64,000 bases of DNA from Chromohalobacter canadensis. Its GTDB lineage: Bacteria > Pseudomonadota > Gammaproteobacteria > Pseudomonadales > Halomonadaceae. Position 1 is the first letter of the stretch. Each line of letters starts with the position of its first letter. Both the position numbers and the translations under genes were made by a program. The notes beneath the pieces are model-generated. The model searched no databases. It had not been told where the DNA came from and saw only the letters and a list, made by a program, of their open reading frames with translations. The stretch lies in the NCBI RefSeq assembly GCF_034479555.1, contig NZ_CP140151.1, positions 1,860,001 to 1,924,000 on the forward strand, read 5' to 3'. Of this stretch, positions 55,450-64,000 are shown piece by piece.

Positions 55450-55950
55450 TTAGGGAAGAAGACGGTGCAAGTCCGCACCATCGTGGTGCTTCGCCAGGGT
55501 GGCGCTGGTCTGTCCTGCAAGCGCTACATCGGGGGCGAGCTCCGCCAGGGGGACGAGTACGAAGCCCCGCTCGCACATAGCTGGATGGGGAAGCGTCAGG
55601 CGCGGTGTGTGCCATTCGAGATTCGCGTAGAGCAAGAGATCGAGATCCAGCGTGCGCGGCCCCCAATGGCGTTGGCGTATCCGGCGATGGCGCTGCTCTA
55701 GTGCCTGCAGTTGATCGAGCAAGGCCAGCGGTGAGAGTCGCGTGAATACGCGGGCAACGGCATTGATGAAGTCGGGTTGATCCTGGGGGCCCACCGGCGC
55801 GGAGGCATACAGCGAGGAATGCCCTGCCAAGTGGGTCAGCGGCAGGGCATCGAGCTCATTCAGAGCGCGCGATACATGCTCACGCGGCCTGTCCAGGTTG
55901 CTGCCCAGACCAACATAGGCCGCGACGAGATCACTCCTGGCGTCCGTCAT
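55450..55950 (-). CDS. folK: 2-amino-4-hydroxy-6-hydroxymethyldihydropteridine pyrophosphokinase
   Basis: Folate pathway HPPK, about 166 residues. AAYVGLGSNLDRPREHVSRAL, VGPQDQPDFINAVARV, RHWGPRTLDLDLLLYANLE (metal-binding Asp pair) and LPHPAMCERGFVLVPLAELAP. The start overlaps the end of pcnB by about 20 bases; ATG 55956 is an equally possible start. The gene order pcnB-folK-panB-panC equals that of Pseudomonas. Confidence 0.94.
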   Translation of the reverse strand: MTDARSDLVAAYVGLGSNLDRPREHVSRALNELDALPLTHLAGHSSLYASAPVGPQDQPDFINAVARVFTRLSPLALLDQLQALEQRHRRIRQRHWGPRTLDLDLLLYANLEWHTPRLTLPHPAMCERGFVLVPLAELAPDVALAGQTSATLAKHHDGADLHRLLP

Positions 55951-57346
55951 TGCCATGCTCGGAGGACGGGTTGCGCCGCCGTCGGCGACGACGCTTGGGG
56001 CGGTCGGACGTGCCAGCCGGGGAGCCACTGGTCTTGGCGATCAGGCGTGCCTGCTCGTGGTCGTCGCCTTCCTGGAAGGCCGTCCACCAAGCACCGAGCC
56101 CGGGGTCGATTTCACCGGCACTTTCCCGCAGCAAGAGGAAGTCATAAGCGGCGCGGAAGCGCGTATGCTCCAGGGTTTGGAAGGCACGTTTGCCGCGACG
56201 CTTGGGCAAGCGTTGCTGAAGGTCCCAGATTTCCCGCATCGGCATGCTGAAGCGCTTGGGAATCGAGGTGTGCTGCAGTTGCCGCGAGATGCTTTGCTGC
56301 GAAGCGGTTTGCTGCGCGGGGATCGGCGGCATGCCGTCGCTCTCGAGGCGCTCGGCGCGTAGACGCATGCCGGGCCACAGTATGGCACCGTACAGAAACG
56401 CCGGAGTGACAGGACGTTCTTCCCGGATGCGCCGATCGGTATTGATCAAGGCCTGCTCGATCAGAGGCCTTGCCCACTCGCGTTCCGCGATAGCCTCTTC
56501 GGCCTCCGGGAACAGCATGGCGAATAGGCCATACTCGCGGAGTAGCTCGAAGGTGCGTAGTGCTTGTCCCGAAAGGAAGAGCTTGAGGACTTCTTCGAAC
56601 AAGCGTGCCGGGGGAATCTGCAACAGCAAAGGCGCCAATTCGAGAATCGGCGTCTCGGTGCGCGGCTCGATATCGAAGTCCAGCTTGGCGGCGAAGCGCA
56701 CGGCACGCAGCATGCGCACCGGGTCCTCGCGATAACGCACCTCGGGGTCGCCGATCAAACGCAGGGTGCGCTCTTCGAGGTCGTTTACGCCGTCGGCCCA
56801 ATCGTGAATCGAGAAGTCGGCGATGTTGTAGTACAGCGCATTGACCGTGAAGTCGCGACGTAACGCGTCTTCCTCGATGGTGCCCCAGACGTTGTCACGC
56901 AGCAGCAAGCCGTCGTCGGATTGTTGAGAGTGCGTGGTGTCTTGATCGTCGCCGGGCCGCCCACGGAAGGTTGTGACTTCAATGACCTCGCGGCCGAAGC
57001 GTACATGGACGATACGGAAACGGCGCCCGATGATGCGTGAATTGCGAAATAGCGTGCGTATTTCTTCCGGTGTGGCATCGGTGGCGATGTCGAAGTCTTT
57101 GGGGACCTTGCCGAGCAGTGAGTCACGTACACAGCCACCCACCAGGTAGGCTTCATGCCCAGCATTGTGCAGACGATACAATACCTTGAGGGCGTTCTCG
57201 CTGAAGAGACGCCGCGATACGTCGTGCTGATCACGCGGGATGACGCGCAATGTGGGCGTGGAATGGCCGGAAGGCTGTTGGGCGCCAAACAGGGTCTTCA
57301 AACGTTCACCGGGGCGTTGGAGAAAGCGGGTAAATCCTTTGAACAT
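55931..57346 (-). CDS. pcnB: Poly(A) polymerase I
   Basis: Adds 3' A-tails that speed RNA decay. 471 residues. Nucleotidyltransferase head AYLVGGCVRDSLLGKVPKDFDIATDATPEE with the catalytic Asp pair (two adjoining blocks), RRDFTVNALYYNI, then an RNA-binding helical domain, and a basic C-terminal tail with a run of seven Arg/Lys (KRRRRRRRN). The last 20 bases are shared with folK. Confidence 0.96.
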   Translation of the reverse strand: MFKGFTRFLQRPGERLKTLFGAQQPSGHSTPTLRVIPRDQHDVSRRLFSENALKVLYRLHNAGHEAYLVGGCVRDSLLGKVPKDFDIATDATPEEIRTLFRNSRIIGRRFRIVHVRFGREVIEVTTFRGRPGDDQDTTHSQQSDDGLLLRDNVWGTIEEDALRRDFTVNALYYNIADFSIHDWADGVNDLEERTLRLIGDPEVRYREDPVRMLRAVRFAAKLDFDIEPRTETPILELAPLLLQIPPARLFEEVLKLFLSGQALRTFELLREYGLFAMLFPEAEEAIAEREWARPLIEQALINTDRRIREERPVTPAFLYGAILWPGMRLRAERLESDGMPPIPAQQTASQQSISRQLQHTSIPKRFSMPMREIWDLQQRLPKRRGKRAFQTLEHTRFRAAYDFLLLRESAGEIDPGLGAWWTAFQEGDDHEQARLIAKTSGSPAGTSDRPKRRRRRRRNPSSEHGNDGRQE

Positions 57347-57474
57347 GCGTCGTTAACGACTTGCGGAGAGCGAAGTGGCTAGTGTAAGCCGACACTCCTT
57401 GGCTTGCAAAGGATGTGGCGTGATGGGAAGCGAGAACAGGATGCCGTAGGAAGTAGGTGGGAATGCATGACATT

Positions 57475-57967
57475 AGAAAGGGGAGACCCGGTGGGCCTCC
57501 CCTAAGTATGCTGTGCAACGTCCTTGCTGCTATTTCTTCTTCGTGATGGCGCATCGCCTTGAATACGCACCACAGTCACCAATGAGATTCGGCAGGTAAG
57601 CAGTATTCTTGTTGTTGTGACTCTTCCCGCGTGGTGACCACCTCGTATTCAAAACAATAATCCAACCACGACGACATCATTTCTCCCGACGTTTTGTTGT
57701 TGTTGTCGGGATGCTTCGAGCGAGAGCATTGTTCTTGTTGGGTCTCGCATGAAGCGTCGCGTCCTGGTTCGGGTCCGGATCTCGACCATTTTATTGTTGT
57801 TGGCGGTCGACTCGCATTGCGTCTCGTTTGTTGTTGTTGGCGATTCGCTTGCGATGTTCCAGCCCGACGTTGTTGTATTTGTTGTTGCCGACATCGGGCT
57901 GAGCACCTGGGGCGTACGTTATTGTCATTGTTCGTGCGCCACGGGCGTCCGGCTGTTGTTTTTCTTG
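57475..57967 (-). ncRNA. Candidate CrcZ-like Hfq/Crc-sequestering small RNA
   Basis: A gene-free region between cbrB and pcnB, where crcZ sits in Pseudomonas. On the minus strand nine A-rich motifs of the AAnAAnAA (CA) type occur at about 57955-57967, 57919-57933, 57869-57887, 57826-57840, 57789-57803, 57729-57740, 57691-57706, 57606-57617 and 57532-57541. Several lie in loops of perfect stems: 57685-57690/57705-57710, 57720-57725/57743-57748, 57782-57787/57805-57810 and 57861-57867/57894-57900. A sigma-54 promoter lies just upstream and a terminator-like hairpin at 57480-57502. Predicted length about 490 nt. The CrcZ role (decoy relieving catabolite repression) is inferred from these features and position. 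Confidence 0.75.
57480..57502 (-). terminator. Terminator-like hairpin of the candidate CrcZ RNA
   Basis: On the minus strand GGGGAGGCCC and GGGTCTCCCC form a 10-bp stem (one G-U) with an ACC loop, followed by TTTCTAAT. Confidence 0.65.
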
Positions 57968-57977
57968 ATCTATATGT

Positions 57978-57993
57978 TGCAGCGGCCGTGCCA
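57978..57993 (-). promoter_or_regulatory. Sigma-54 (-24/-12) promoter of the candidate CrcZ RNA
   Basis: TGGCACGGCCGCTGCA on the minus strand matches TGGCACG-N4-TTGCA at all but one defined base. The GG and GC keep the required spacing. Start of transcription is expected near 57967. Confidence 0.85.
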
Positions 57994-58067
57994 CCATTTG
58001 TTTTTTTCTTTTAAATCAGTGTTTTGTGGTTTTTTATGAAAGTTCCCGGCGTTTCGAAAGAGGGTGG

Positions 58068-58118
58068 TGTTACCTAAATTGCCGCATAACGGGGCATCTC
58101 TTGTGTGGGATGGTAACA
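58068..58118. promoter_or_regulatory. Candidate enhancer: inverted repeat TGTTACC-N37-GGTAACA
   Basis: Perfect 7-base inverted repeat with arms at 58068-58074 and 58112-58118. It lies about 75-140 bases upstream of the sigma-54 promoter, where a NtrC-type activator would bind. CbrB as the ligand is inference. Confidence 0.5.
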
Positions 58119-58226
58119 ACTGGTGCATCGGCCGCGTGTCGAGCGCGTATAGGGTCTCTAAAAAGGCCGGGAGATGCGCTTAGACCATAGTCGCGATAGG
58201 GAACAAAAAGACGCGTGATCGCGGCA

Positions 58227-59591
<1,365 letters not shown>

Positions 59592-59763
59592 GGGCCTCAT
59601 GGTCGCGTAAATGCATGGGGAGTGGCCGAACGTTGGCTCATGCGGCGCTCGGTTGGCTTGTATCCTGACGCCTGCCGGCTGGGCGAATCAAGCCAAGGGG
59701 CGTGCGACCATGGCATGACAAGCGTGCTGCCACGGCATCGGGTGCACGTGCGGGTGTGGACTT

Positions 59764-60639
59764 TCAGTGCTCGTTCGTTGCCATGTCACGCAGGCGCTCG
59801 GGGCGCCAGGCGTTGATGGCTGCGTCGAGCTGGTCGGCGACGCAGGCGTGTGCCATTTCGCGTGGCGGTTGCTGACCGAGTCGTTGCAAGGCGTGGTGCA
59901 GCGTGTGGCGGATGCCGGCTTCATCGGTCGGCAGCGCCGGGGCCAGGTTCTGCTTGGAGAGCTTCTGGCCGTTGTCGCCGAGTACCAAGGGAAGGTGTAA
60001 ATAGCGCGGCACCGGGAACCCCAGCGCGTCCTGCAATTGACGCTGCCAGGGGGTGTTGTCGAGCAGGTCGGCGCCGCGCACCACATCGGACACGCCTTGG
60101 TCGGCGTCATCGACGACCACCGCGAGCTGATAGGCCCAGAGGTCGTCCTTGCGCTTGAGGACCACGTCGCCCAGCTCGGCGGGGTCGAAGCGTTGATGAC
60201 CCAGGCGTCGGTCCTCCCATTCGACGGGACGCCGGCCAAGATCGCTGCGCAGCCGCCAGGCCAGGGAGCGCTCGGGATGCAGCGGCCCATGCCGACACCA
60301 ACCGGGATAGATGGCATATTCGCGCCATTCCTTACGCGAACAGCTGCATGGATAGGCAAGCCCTAGCGCAGCAAGGCGTTCGAGCGCTGCCTGGTAAGCG
60401 GCGTGACGCTCGCTCTGATGGCGTACGGGGCCATCCCATGTCAGGCCGAAGGCATCCAATTGGCGGAGGATGGTCTCGGTGGTGCCTGTGGGGCAGCGTG
60501 GCGGGTCGATATCCTCGATACGCACGAGCCAGCGCCCTTTGGCGTGGCGTGCGTCGAGAAAACTCGCCAAGGCTGCCAGCAGCGATCCCAGATGCAGAGG
60601 TCCTGAGGGTGTCGGTGCGAAGCGACCGATATACGACAT
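59764..60639 (-). CDS. gluQ: Glutamyl-Q tRNA(Asp) synthetase
   Basis: Paralogue of GluRS catalytic domain that glutamylates queuosine in tRNA-Asp. 291 residues, lacking the anticodon-binding half as expected. FAPTPSGPLHLGSLLAAL (HIGH-type), RIEDIDPPRC, zinc-site region YPCSCSRKEW to YPGWCR, and KMSKS-type GDNGQKLSKQN. Directly downstream of dksA as in other gammaproteobacteria. Confidence 0.95.
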   Translation of the reverse strand: MSYIGRFAPTPSGPLHLGSLLAALASFLDARHAKGRWLVRIEDIDPPRCPTGTTETILRQLDAFGLTWDGPVRHQSERHAAYQAALERLAALGLAYPCSCSRKEWREYAIYPGWCRHGPLHPERSLAWRLRSDLGRRPVEWEDRRLGHQRFDPAELGDVVLKRKDDLWAYQLAVVVDDADQGVSDVVRGADLLDNTPWQRQLQDALGFPVPRYLHLPLVLGDNGQKLSKQNLAPALPTDEAGIRHTLHHALQRLGQQPPREMAHACVADQLDAAINAWRPERLRDMATNEH

Positions 60640-60665
60640 GAGTGACGTGACCCGCGCAATGACAA

Positions 60666-60687
60666 ACGGGCACCCGAAGGTGCCCGT
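60666..60687 (-). terminator. Terminator after dksA with a TTCG tetraloop
   Basis: On the minus strand ACGGGCACC-TTCG-GGTGCCCGT, then TTG. The 9-bp stem with a very stable UUCG loop lies between dksA and gluQ; the T-run is short, so gluQ may be reached by read-through. Confidence 0.75.
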
Positions 60688-60710
60688 CGAGAGGAGATTC
60701 AGAAACGGCC

Positions 60711-61148
60711 TCAGCCGCCGAGTTGCTTTTCCTTGAGCTCCGCCAGCGTCTTGCAGTCGACGCAGAGTGTGGCGGTGGGGCGAGCCTCGAGGCGGCGGAT
60801 GCCGATCTCGACGCCGCAGGCTTCACAGAAGCCGTAGTCGTCCTCATCGATATTTTCGATGGTCTCGTTGATCTTTTTGAGGAGCTTGCGCTCGCGGTCA
60901 CGGGTACGCAACTCCAGGTTGAAGCCTTCTTCCTGGGTGGCACGGTCGGCCGGGTCGGCGAAGTTGTTGGCTTCTTCCTGCAGGTGGCGCACCGTGCGAT
61001 CCACCTCTTCCATGAGCTCCTGTTTCCAGATGAGCAGGATTTGGCGGAAGTGCGCGAGCTGCTGCTCGTTCATGTATTCTTCACCCGGCGCCGGTTCGTA
61101 CGGGGTGAATTTTTTCGGCGCTTCCGATTTGATTTCCGCTACTGGCAT
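60711..61148 (-). CDS. dksA: RNA polymerase-binding transcription factor DksA
   Basis: Co-effector of ppGpp in the stringent response. 145 residues: coiled coil with the acidic tip (NNFADPADRATQEE) and C-terminal zinc finger CEACGVEIGIRRLEARPTATLC in CxxC-x17-CxxC form (adjoining blocks ending CVDCK). All four cysteines are kept, so it is the zinc type. Confidence 0.97.
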   Translation of the reverse strand: MPVAEIKSEAPKKFTPYEPAPGEEYMNEQQLAHFRQILLIWKQELMEEVDRTVRHLQEEANNFADPADRATQEEGFNLELRTRDRERKLLKKINETIENIDEDDYGFCEACGVEIGIRRLEARPTATLCVDCKTLAELKEKQLGG

Positions 61149-61394
61149 GGGACTGCCTCATTACGCAAGTGACTTGGGCCGATGCCTGGCCAGGGTAGGG
61201 CTTGGGCGCCCGCCCGAAGCCTTGCTTATTTAGCGGAAAAGTGCAGGCTTTGCAACCATTCTCGGCGATAAAATGACATGTTCTGACCTTGATCAAGGCG
61301 CTGGAGCACGCGCATTACGCGGCCATGCGGCCGCTAGCGCGAGAATGTGATTTTTTGTCCCACGGTGAGACGCGTTAGCAGTCCAAGAGGGAAG

Positions 61395-62141
61395 ATGGAA
61401 TACACGCAACTGACGTCCGGTATTCTGATGCGTCGTTACAAGCGCTTTCTGGCCGATGTGCGCTTGGCGTCGGGCGAGGAGGTGGTCGCGCACTGCCCCA
61501 ATACCGGTTCCATGCGAGCGGTCAACGTCCCGGGGTGTCGTGTCTGGCTCTCGCCGAGTCGTAATCCCGCACGCAAACTGGCCTGGACCTGGGAATGGAT
61601 CGAGCTACCCATGCCCGGCGCGGCGCCAGCCCTGGCGTCGGTACACACCGGGCGTGCCAATGCGTGGGTCGAGGAAGCCCTGTGCACTGGGCGTATCGCC
61701 GAGCTGGCGGGGTATACGGCGCTTAAGCGGGAGGCGAAGGTCGAAGGCGCACGGCTCGATTTTCGCCTTACCGATGCGCGGCAAACGACCCATCTCGAAG
61801 TCAAGCAGGTGACGCTGCGTGAAGACGACGGCCATGGCTATTTTCCCGACTCGGTCAGCGAGCGTGGTCGGCGGCATCTGGAGAGCCTGGCGGCGCGGGT
61901 CGCGCTGGGTGAGCGCGCGGTTCTCCTGTTTTGCGTGGCACACACCGGGATCGACACCGTCGCACCTGCTGCGCACCTCGATCCGGCCTATGCCGAAACG
62001 CTACGTCGCGTCGCCGCTCAGGGCGTGGAGGTGCTGGCGTATGGTGTCAGTGTCACCCGGGACACTGCCGGTGTTCCCTGTCAGGCGATGTTGACCCGAC
62101 GGCTACCGGTGGGTCTCGAGCGGCTGCCGCCGAGTGCCTGA
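61395..62141 (+). CDS. sfsA: Sugar fermentation stimulation protein SfsA
   Basis: 248 residues from MEYTQLTSGILMRRYKRFLADV. SfsA motifs: AHCPNTGSMRAVNVPG, TRKL-type NPARKLAWTWEWIE, EAKVEGARLDFRL, THLEVKQVTLR and DSVSERGRRHLESL. Proposed DNA-binding or nuclease-like role; function is unsettled. GAGGG lies before ATG 61395. It diverges from dksA as in Pseudomonas. Confidence 0.93.
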   Translation: MEYTQLTSGILMRRYKRFLADVRLASGEEVVAHCPNTGSMRAVNVPGCRVWLSPSRNPARKLAWTWEWIELPMPGAAPALASVHTGRANAWVEEALCTGRIAELAGYTALKREAKVEGARLDFRLTDARQTTHLEVKQVTLREDDGHGYFPDSVSERGRRHLESLAARVALGERAVLLFCVAHTGIDTVAPAAHLDPAYAETLRRVAAQGVEVLAYGVSVTRDTAGVPCQAMLTRRLPVGLERLPPSA

Positions 62142-62142
62142 G

Positions 62143-62742
62143 TCAGCGTGAGGCACGGGTTATACGGAAAATCGCTGTTTCACCGCACAGGTTAGGCCAC
62201 AGCCGCGAGCTCCAGTGTGGTTCGTGATCGCCGTTGCCGACGCGTTGATCGACGATGGTCAGGCCCTTGTCGCGGCACAGCTGACCGAAGTCGCGAAACG
62301 TCGATAGGTGGATGTTGGGCGTGTCGTACCAGGCATGTGGCAGCGACTTGGACACTGGCATGCGGCCCTGAATGCCAAGATAGAGACGGTGGCGCCAGTA
62401 GGCGAAGTTGGGGAAGGCGATGATGCATTCCCGGCCCACGCGCAGCATTTCATCGAGGGTGCGGTCCGGGCGCTGCAGGGCCTGAAGCGCCTGGGTCATG
62501 ATGACCAGGTCATAGGCGTCATCCTCGACGTTGCTCAGGCCGTCGTCGATGTCCTGTTCGATGACGCTCACTCCGCGCTCTATGCAAGCGGTGATGCCGT
62601 CGGGGTCGATCTCCAGGCCATAGCCGACGACCTGCTTGTCACGCGCCAGGGCGGCAAGCAGTTTGCCGTCGCCGCAACCCAGGTCGAGCACACGCGCACC
62701 CTGCGGGACCCAATCATGGATCAGTTTGAGATCGGCGCGCAT
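62143..62742 (-). CDS. metW: Methionine biosynthesis protein MetW
   Basis: 199-residue methyltransferase-fold protein: LIHDWVPQGARVLDLGCGDGKLLAAL (SAM-like loop, adjoining blocks), VIEQDIDDGLSNVEDDAYDLVIMTQALQAL and PNFAYWRHRLYLGIQGRMPVS. It always pairs with metX, and is reported to be needed for MetX acyltransferase activity. The start overlaps the metX stop as TGATG. Confidence 0.95.
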   Translation of the reverse strand: MRADLKLIHDWVPQGARVLDLGCGDGKLLAALARDKQVVGYGLEIDPDGITACIERGVSVIEQDIDDGLSNVEDDAYDLVIMTQALQALQRPDRTLDEMLRVGRECIIAFPNFAYWRHRLYLGIQGRMPVSKSLPHAWYDTPNIHLSTFRDFGQLCRDKGLTIVDQRVGNGDHEPHWSSRLWPNLCGETAIFRITRASR

Positions 62743-63902
62743 CAGGTCGTCTCCTCGAGCTGCAGGTCGCGGGCGGCGCGACGCATGAAGCCGCCGAATA
62801 CCGCTTCGTAACGCGGATGCGGTAGCAGGAATGCATCGTGGCCATGGGGCGAGTCGATACTGGCGTAGCTGACGGTCTTGTCGGCGCGCATCAGGGCGTC
62901 GACCAGTTCTCTCGAACGCGGCGGTGCGAAGCGCCAGTCGGTGGTGAAGCTGACCACCAGGAACGGGCATTGTGCTGGCGCCAGCGCCGTGGCCAGATCG
63001 CCGCCGTGCAGGGCGGCCGGGTCGAAGTAATCCAGTGCCTTGGTCATCAGCAAATACGTATTGGCATCGAAGCTGGTGGAAAACGTATCGCCCTGGTGAC
63101 GCAGATACGATTCGACCTGGAACTCCACGTCATAGCCGAAGTTGAGCTGATCGGTGCGCAGGTCACGGCCGAACTTGGCCCCCATCGAATGCTCGGACAG
63201 ATAGGTGATATGGCCGATCATGCGGGCCAGCTTGAGGCCACGCTTGGGCACCGTTCCGTGCTCCTCATACCAGCCGTCATGAAAGTCGGGGTCCGAGCGA
63301 ATCGCCTGGCGGGCGACCTCGTTGAAGGCGATGTTCTGCGCCGAGAGACGCGGCGTGGCAGCGATGACCACGGCATTGGCGATGCGCTCAGGATACGCCA
63401 TCGTCCATTGCAGCACCTGCATGCCGCCAAGGCTGCCGCCGACCACGGCGGCAAAGCGTTCGATGCCCAGCCGATCGGCCAGGCGGGCCTGGCTGTGCAC
63501 CCAGTCGGCCACCGTCAAGACCGGGAATGCCGGCCCCCAGGCGCGCTGTGTCTCGGGGTTGGTCGAGGCGGGGCCGGTACTGCCGTGGCAGCCGCCGAGG
63601 TTGTTGAGCGAAACGACGAAGAAGCGATCGGTGTCGATCGCCTTGCCGGGGCCGATATAGGCGTCCCACCAGCCGGGCTTGCGGTCTTCCATGCTGTGGA
63701 AGCCTGCCGCGTGATGATGGCCGGAAAGCGCATGGCAGATCAGCACCGCGTTATTGCGTTCGGCGTTGAGCGTGCCATACGTTTCGTAGACCAGCGTGTA
63801 GTCGGACAGTGTCTTGCCGCCGGCCAGAGCCAGCGGGGTATCGAAGTGCGCCGTTTGCGGCGTGACCAGACCGACCGAGTCGGGAGGTAGCGTATCGGGC
63901 AT
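62742..63902 (-). CDS. metX: Homoserine O-acyltransferase MetX (probably O-succinyltransferase)
   Basis: First committed step of methionine synthesis. 386 residues from [20 protein letters not shown]. Alpha/beta-hydrolase fold with nucleophile Ser in [15 protein letters not shown], Asp and His in [10 protein letters not shown] and SPHGHDAF. Co-occurrence with MetW and similarity to Pseudomonas MetX suggest succinyl-CoA as donor; acetyl-CoA cannot be excluded. An in-frame start at 63941 is possible but has no homologous residues. The remaining bases to 64000 show no gene or riboswitch. Confidence 0.94.
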   Translation of the reverse strand: MPDTLPPDSVGLVTPQTAHFDTPLALAGGKTLSDYTLVYETYGTLNAERNNAVLICHALSGHHHAAGFHSMEDRKPGWWDAYIGPGKAIDTDRFFVVSLNNLGGCHGSTGPASTNPETQRAWGPAFPVLTVADWVHSQARLADRLGIERFAAVVGGSLGGMQVLQWTMAYPERIANAVVIAATPRLSAQNIAFNEVARQAIRSDPDFHDGWYEEHGTVPKRGLKLARMIGHITYLSEHSMGAKFGRDLRTDQLNFGYDVEFQVESYLRHQGDTFSTSFDANTYLLMTKALDYFDPAALHGGDLATALAPAQCPFLVVSFTTDWRFAPPRSRELVDALMRADKTVSYASIDSPHGHDAFLLPHPRYEAVFGGFMRRAARDLQLEETT

Positions 63903-64000
63903 CGTGTGTGTCGGTTTCCGTGTCCAGCGTGGGGCGCGCAACGGCGCCAGGGTCGTGAATGTTCAGAATCCTACCAGTATGCCGGGCAAACCCGCTGCAC

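Noticed and set aside
57694..58014. Plus-strand frame of about 100 codons in the cbrB-pcnB gap
   Set aside because: Its Val/Leu/Cys/Phe-rich product arises from TTG/GTT runs that are the complement of the RNA motifs; no ribosome-binding site or family similarity.
59670..59686. Near-palindrome between gluQ and cbrB as an operator or terminator
   Set aside because: Imperfect, GC-rich, without a T-run or a known regulator consensus; likely chance in high-GC DNA.
63903..64000. SAM riboswitch before metX
   Set aside because: Only about 98 bases are available and none of the conserved SAM-aptamer motifs are visible; the window ends before a full leader could be judged.

Overview
The window reads as one stretch of the chromosome of a high-GC gammaproteobacterium in the Halomonadaceae (Chromohalobacter/Halomonas-like). 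Gene content and order follow the conserved core seen in Pseudomonas: smpB-ratA-rnfH-bamE-fur-recN-grpE-dnaK-dnaJ-dapB-carAB-greA-yhbY-rlmE-ftsH-folP-glmM-tpiA-secG-tRNA-rimP-nusA-infB-rbfA-truB-rpsO-pnp, then panC-panB-folK-pcnB-cbrB-gluQ-dksA-sfsA. Acidic protein tails and a glycine-betaine binding protein next to a mechanosensitive channel fit a halophile or halotolerant organism. The genus is inference; no rRNA lies in the window. I see no prophage, insertion sequence or CRISPR array.

Layout. 1-9.6 kb: end of nuoN, a minus-strand nuclease/phosphatase-dsbA pair, engB (+), then a long minus-strand cluster lptM-lysA-dapF-DUF484-xerC-HAD headed by argH. 9.8-14.3 kb: the heme-linked operon hemC-hemD-hemX-hemY. 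14.5-19.6 kb: a purine permease, an MscS-type channel and a betaine-binding protein. 19.6-22.4 kb: tmRNA with its partner smpB, then ratA-rnfH, bamE and fur. 22.5-28.3 kb: recN with a LexA box, diverging from grpE-dnaK-dnaJ, which carry two sigma-32 promoters. 28.5-34.9 kb: a DUF2218 gene, dapB, a structured carA leader, carA-carB-greA. 35-41.8 kb: yhbY, rlmE-ftsH, folP-glmM, tpiA-secG. 41.9-51.2 kb: tRNA-Leu, initiator tRNA with a strong promoter, and the translation/RNA-decay operon rimP to pnp. 51.2-53.5 kb: an acyltransferase and a thiolase, apparently local accessory genes. 53.7-57.3 kb: panC-panB-folK-pcnB. 57.3-61.1 kb: cbrB, gluQ, dksA and a long non-coding gap. 61.4-64 kb: sfsA and metX-metW.

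The most interesting locus is the roughly 880-base gap between cbrB and pcnB. On the minus strand it has a near-consensus sigma-54 promoter and a transcript of roughly 490 nt. That transcript carries nine A-rich AAnAAnAA-type (CA) motifs, most of them in hairpin loops, and ends in a terminator-like hairpin. It sits where crcZ sits in Pseudomonas and looks like a diverged CrcZ-type decoy RNA for Hfq/Crc carbon catabolite repression. The sensor kinase gene cbrA, normally between gluQ and cbrB, is absent, and the CbrB receiver has Asn in place of one Mg-binding Asp. Other regulatory structures worth a look are a possible carA attenuator, a long rpsO-pnp hairpin, an initiator tRNA with a U1-U72 mismatch, and a tmRNA with an extended tag.
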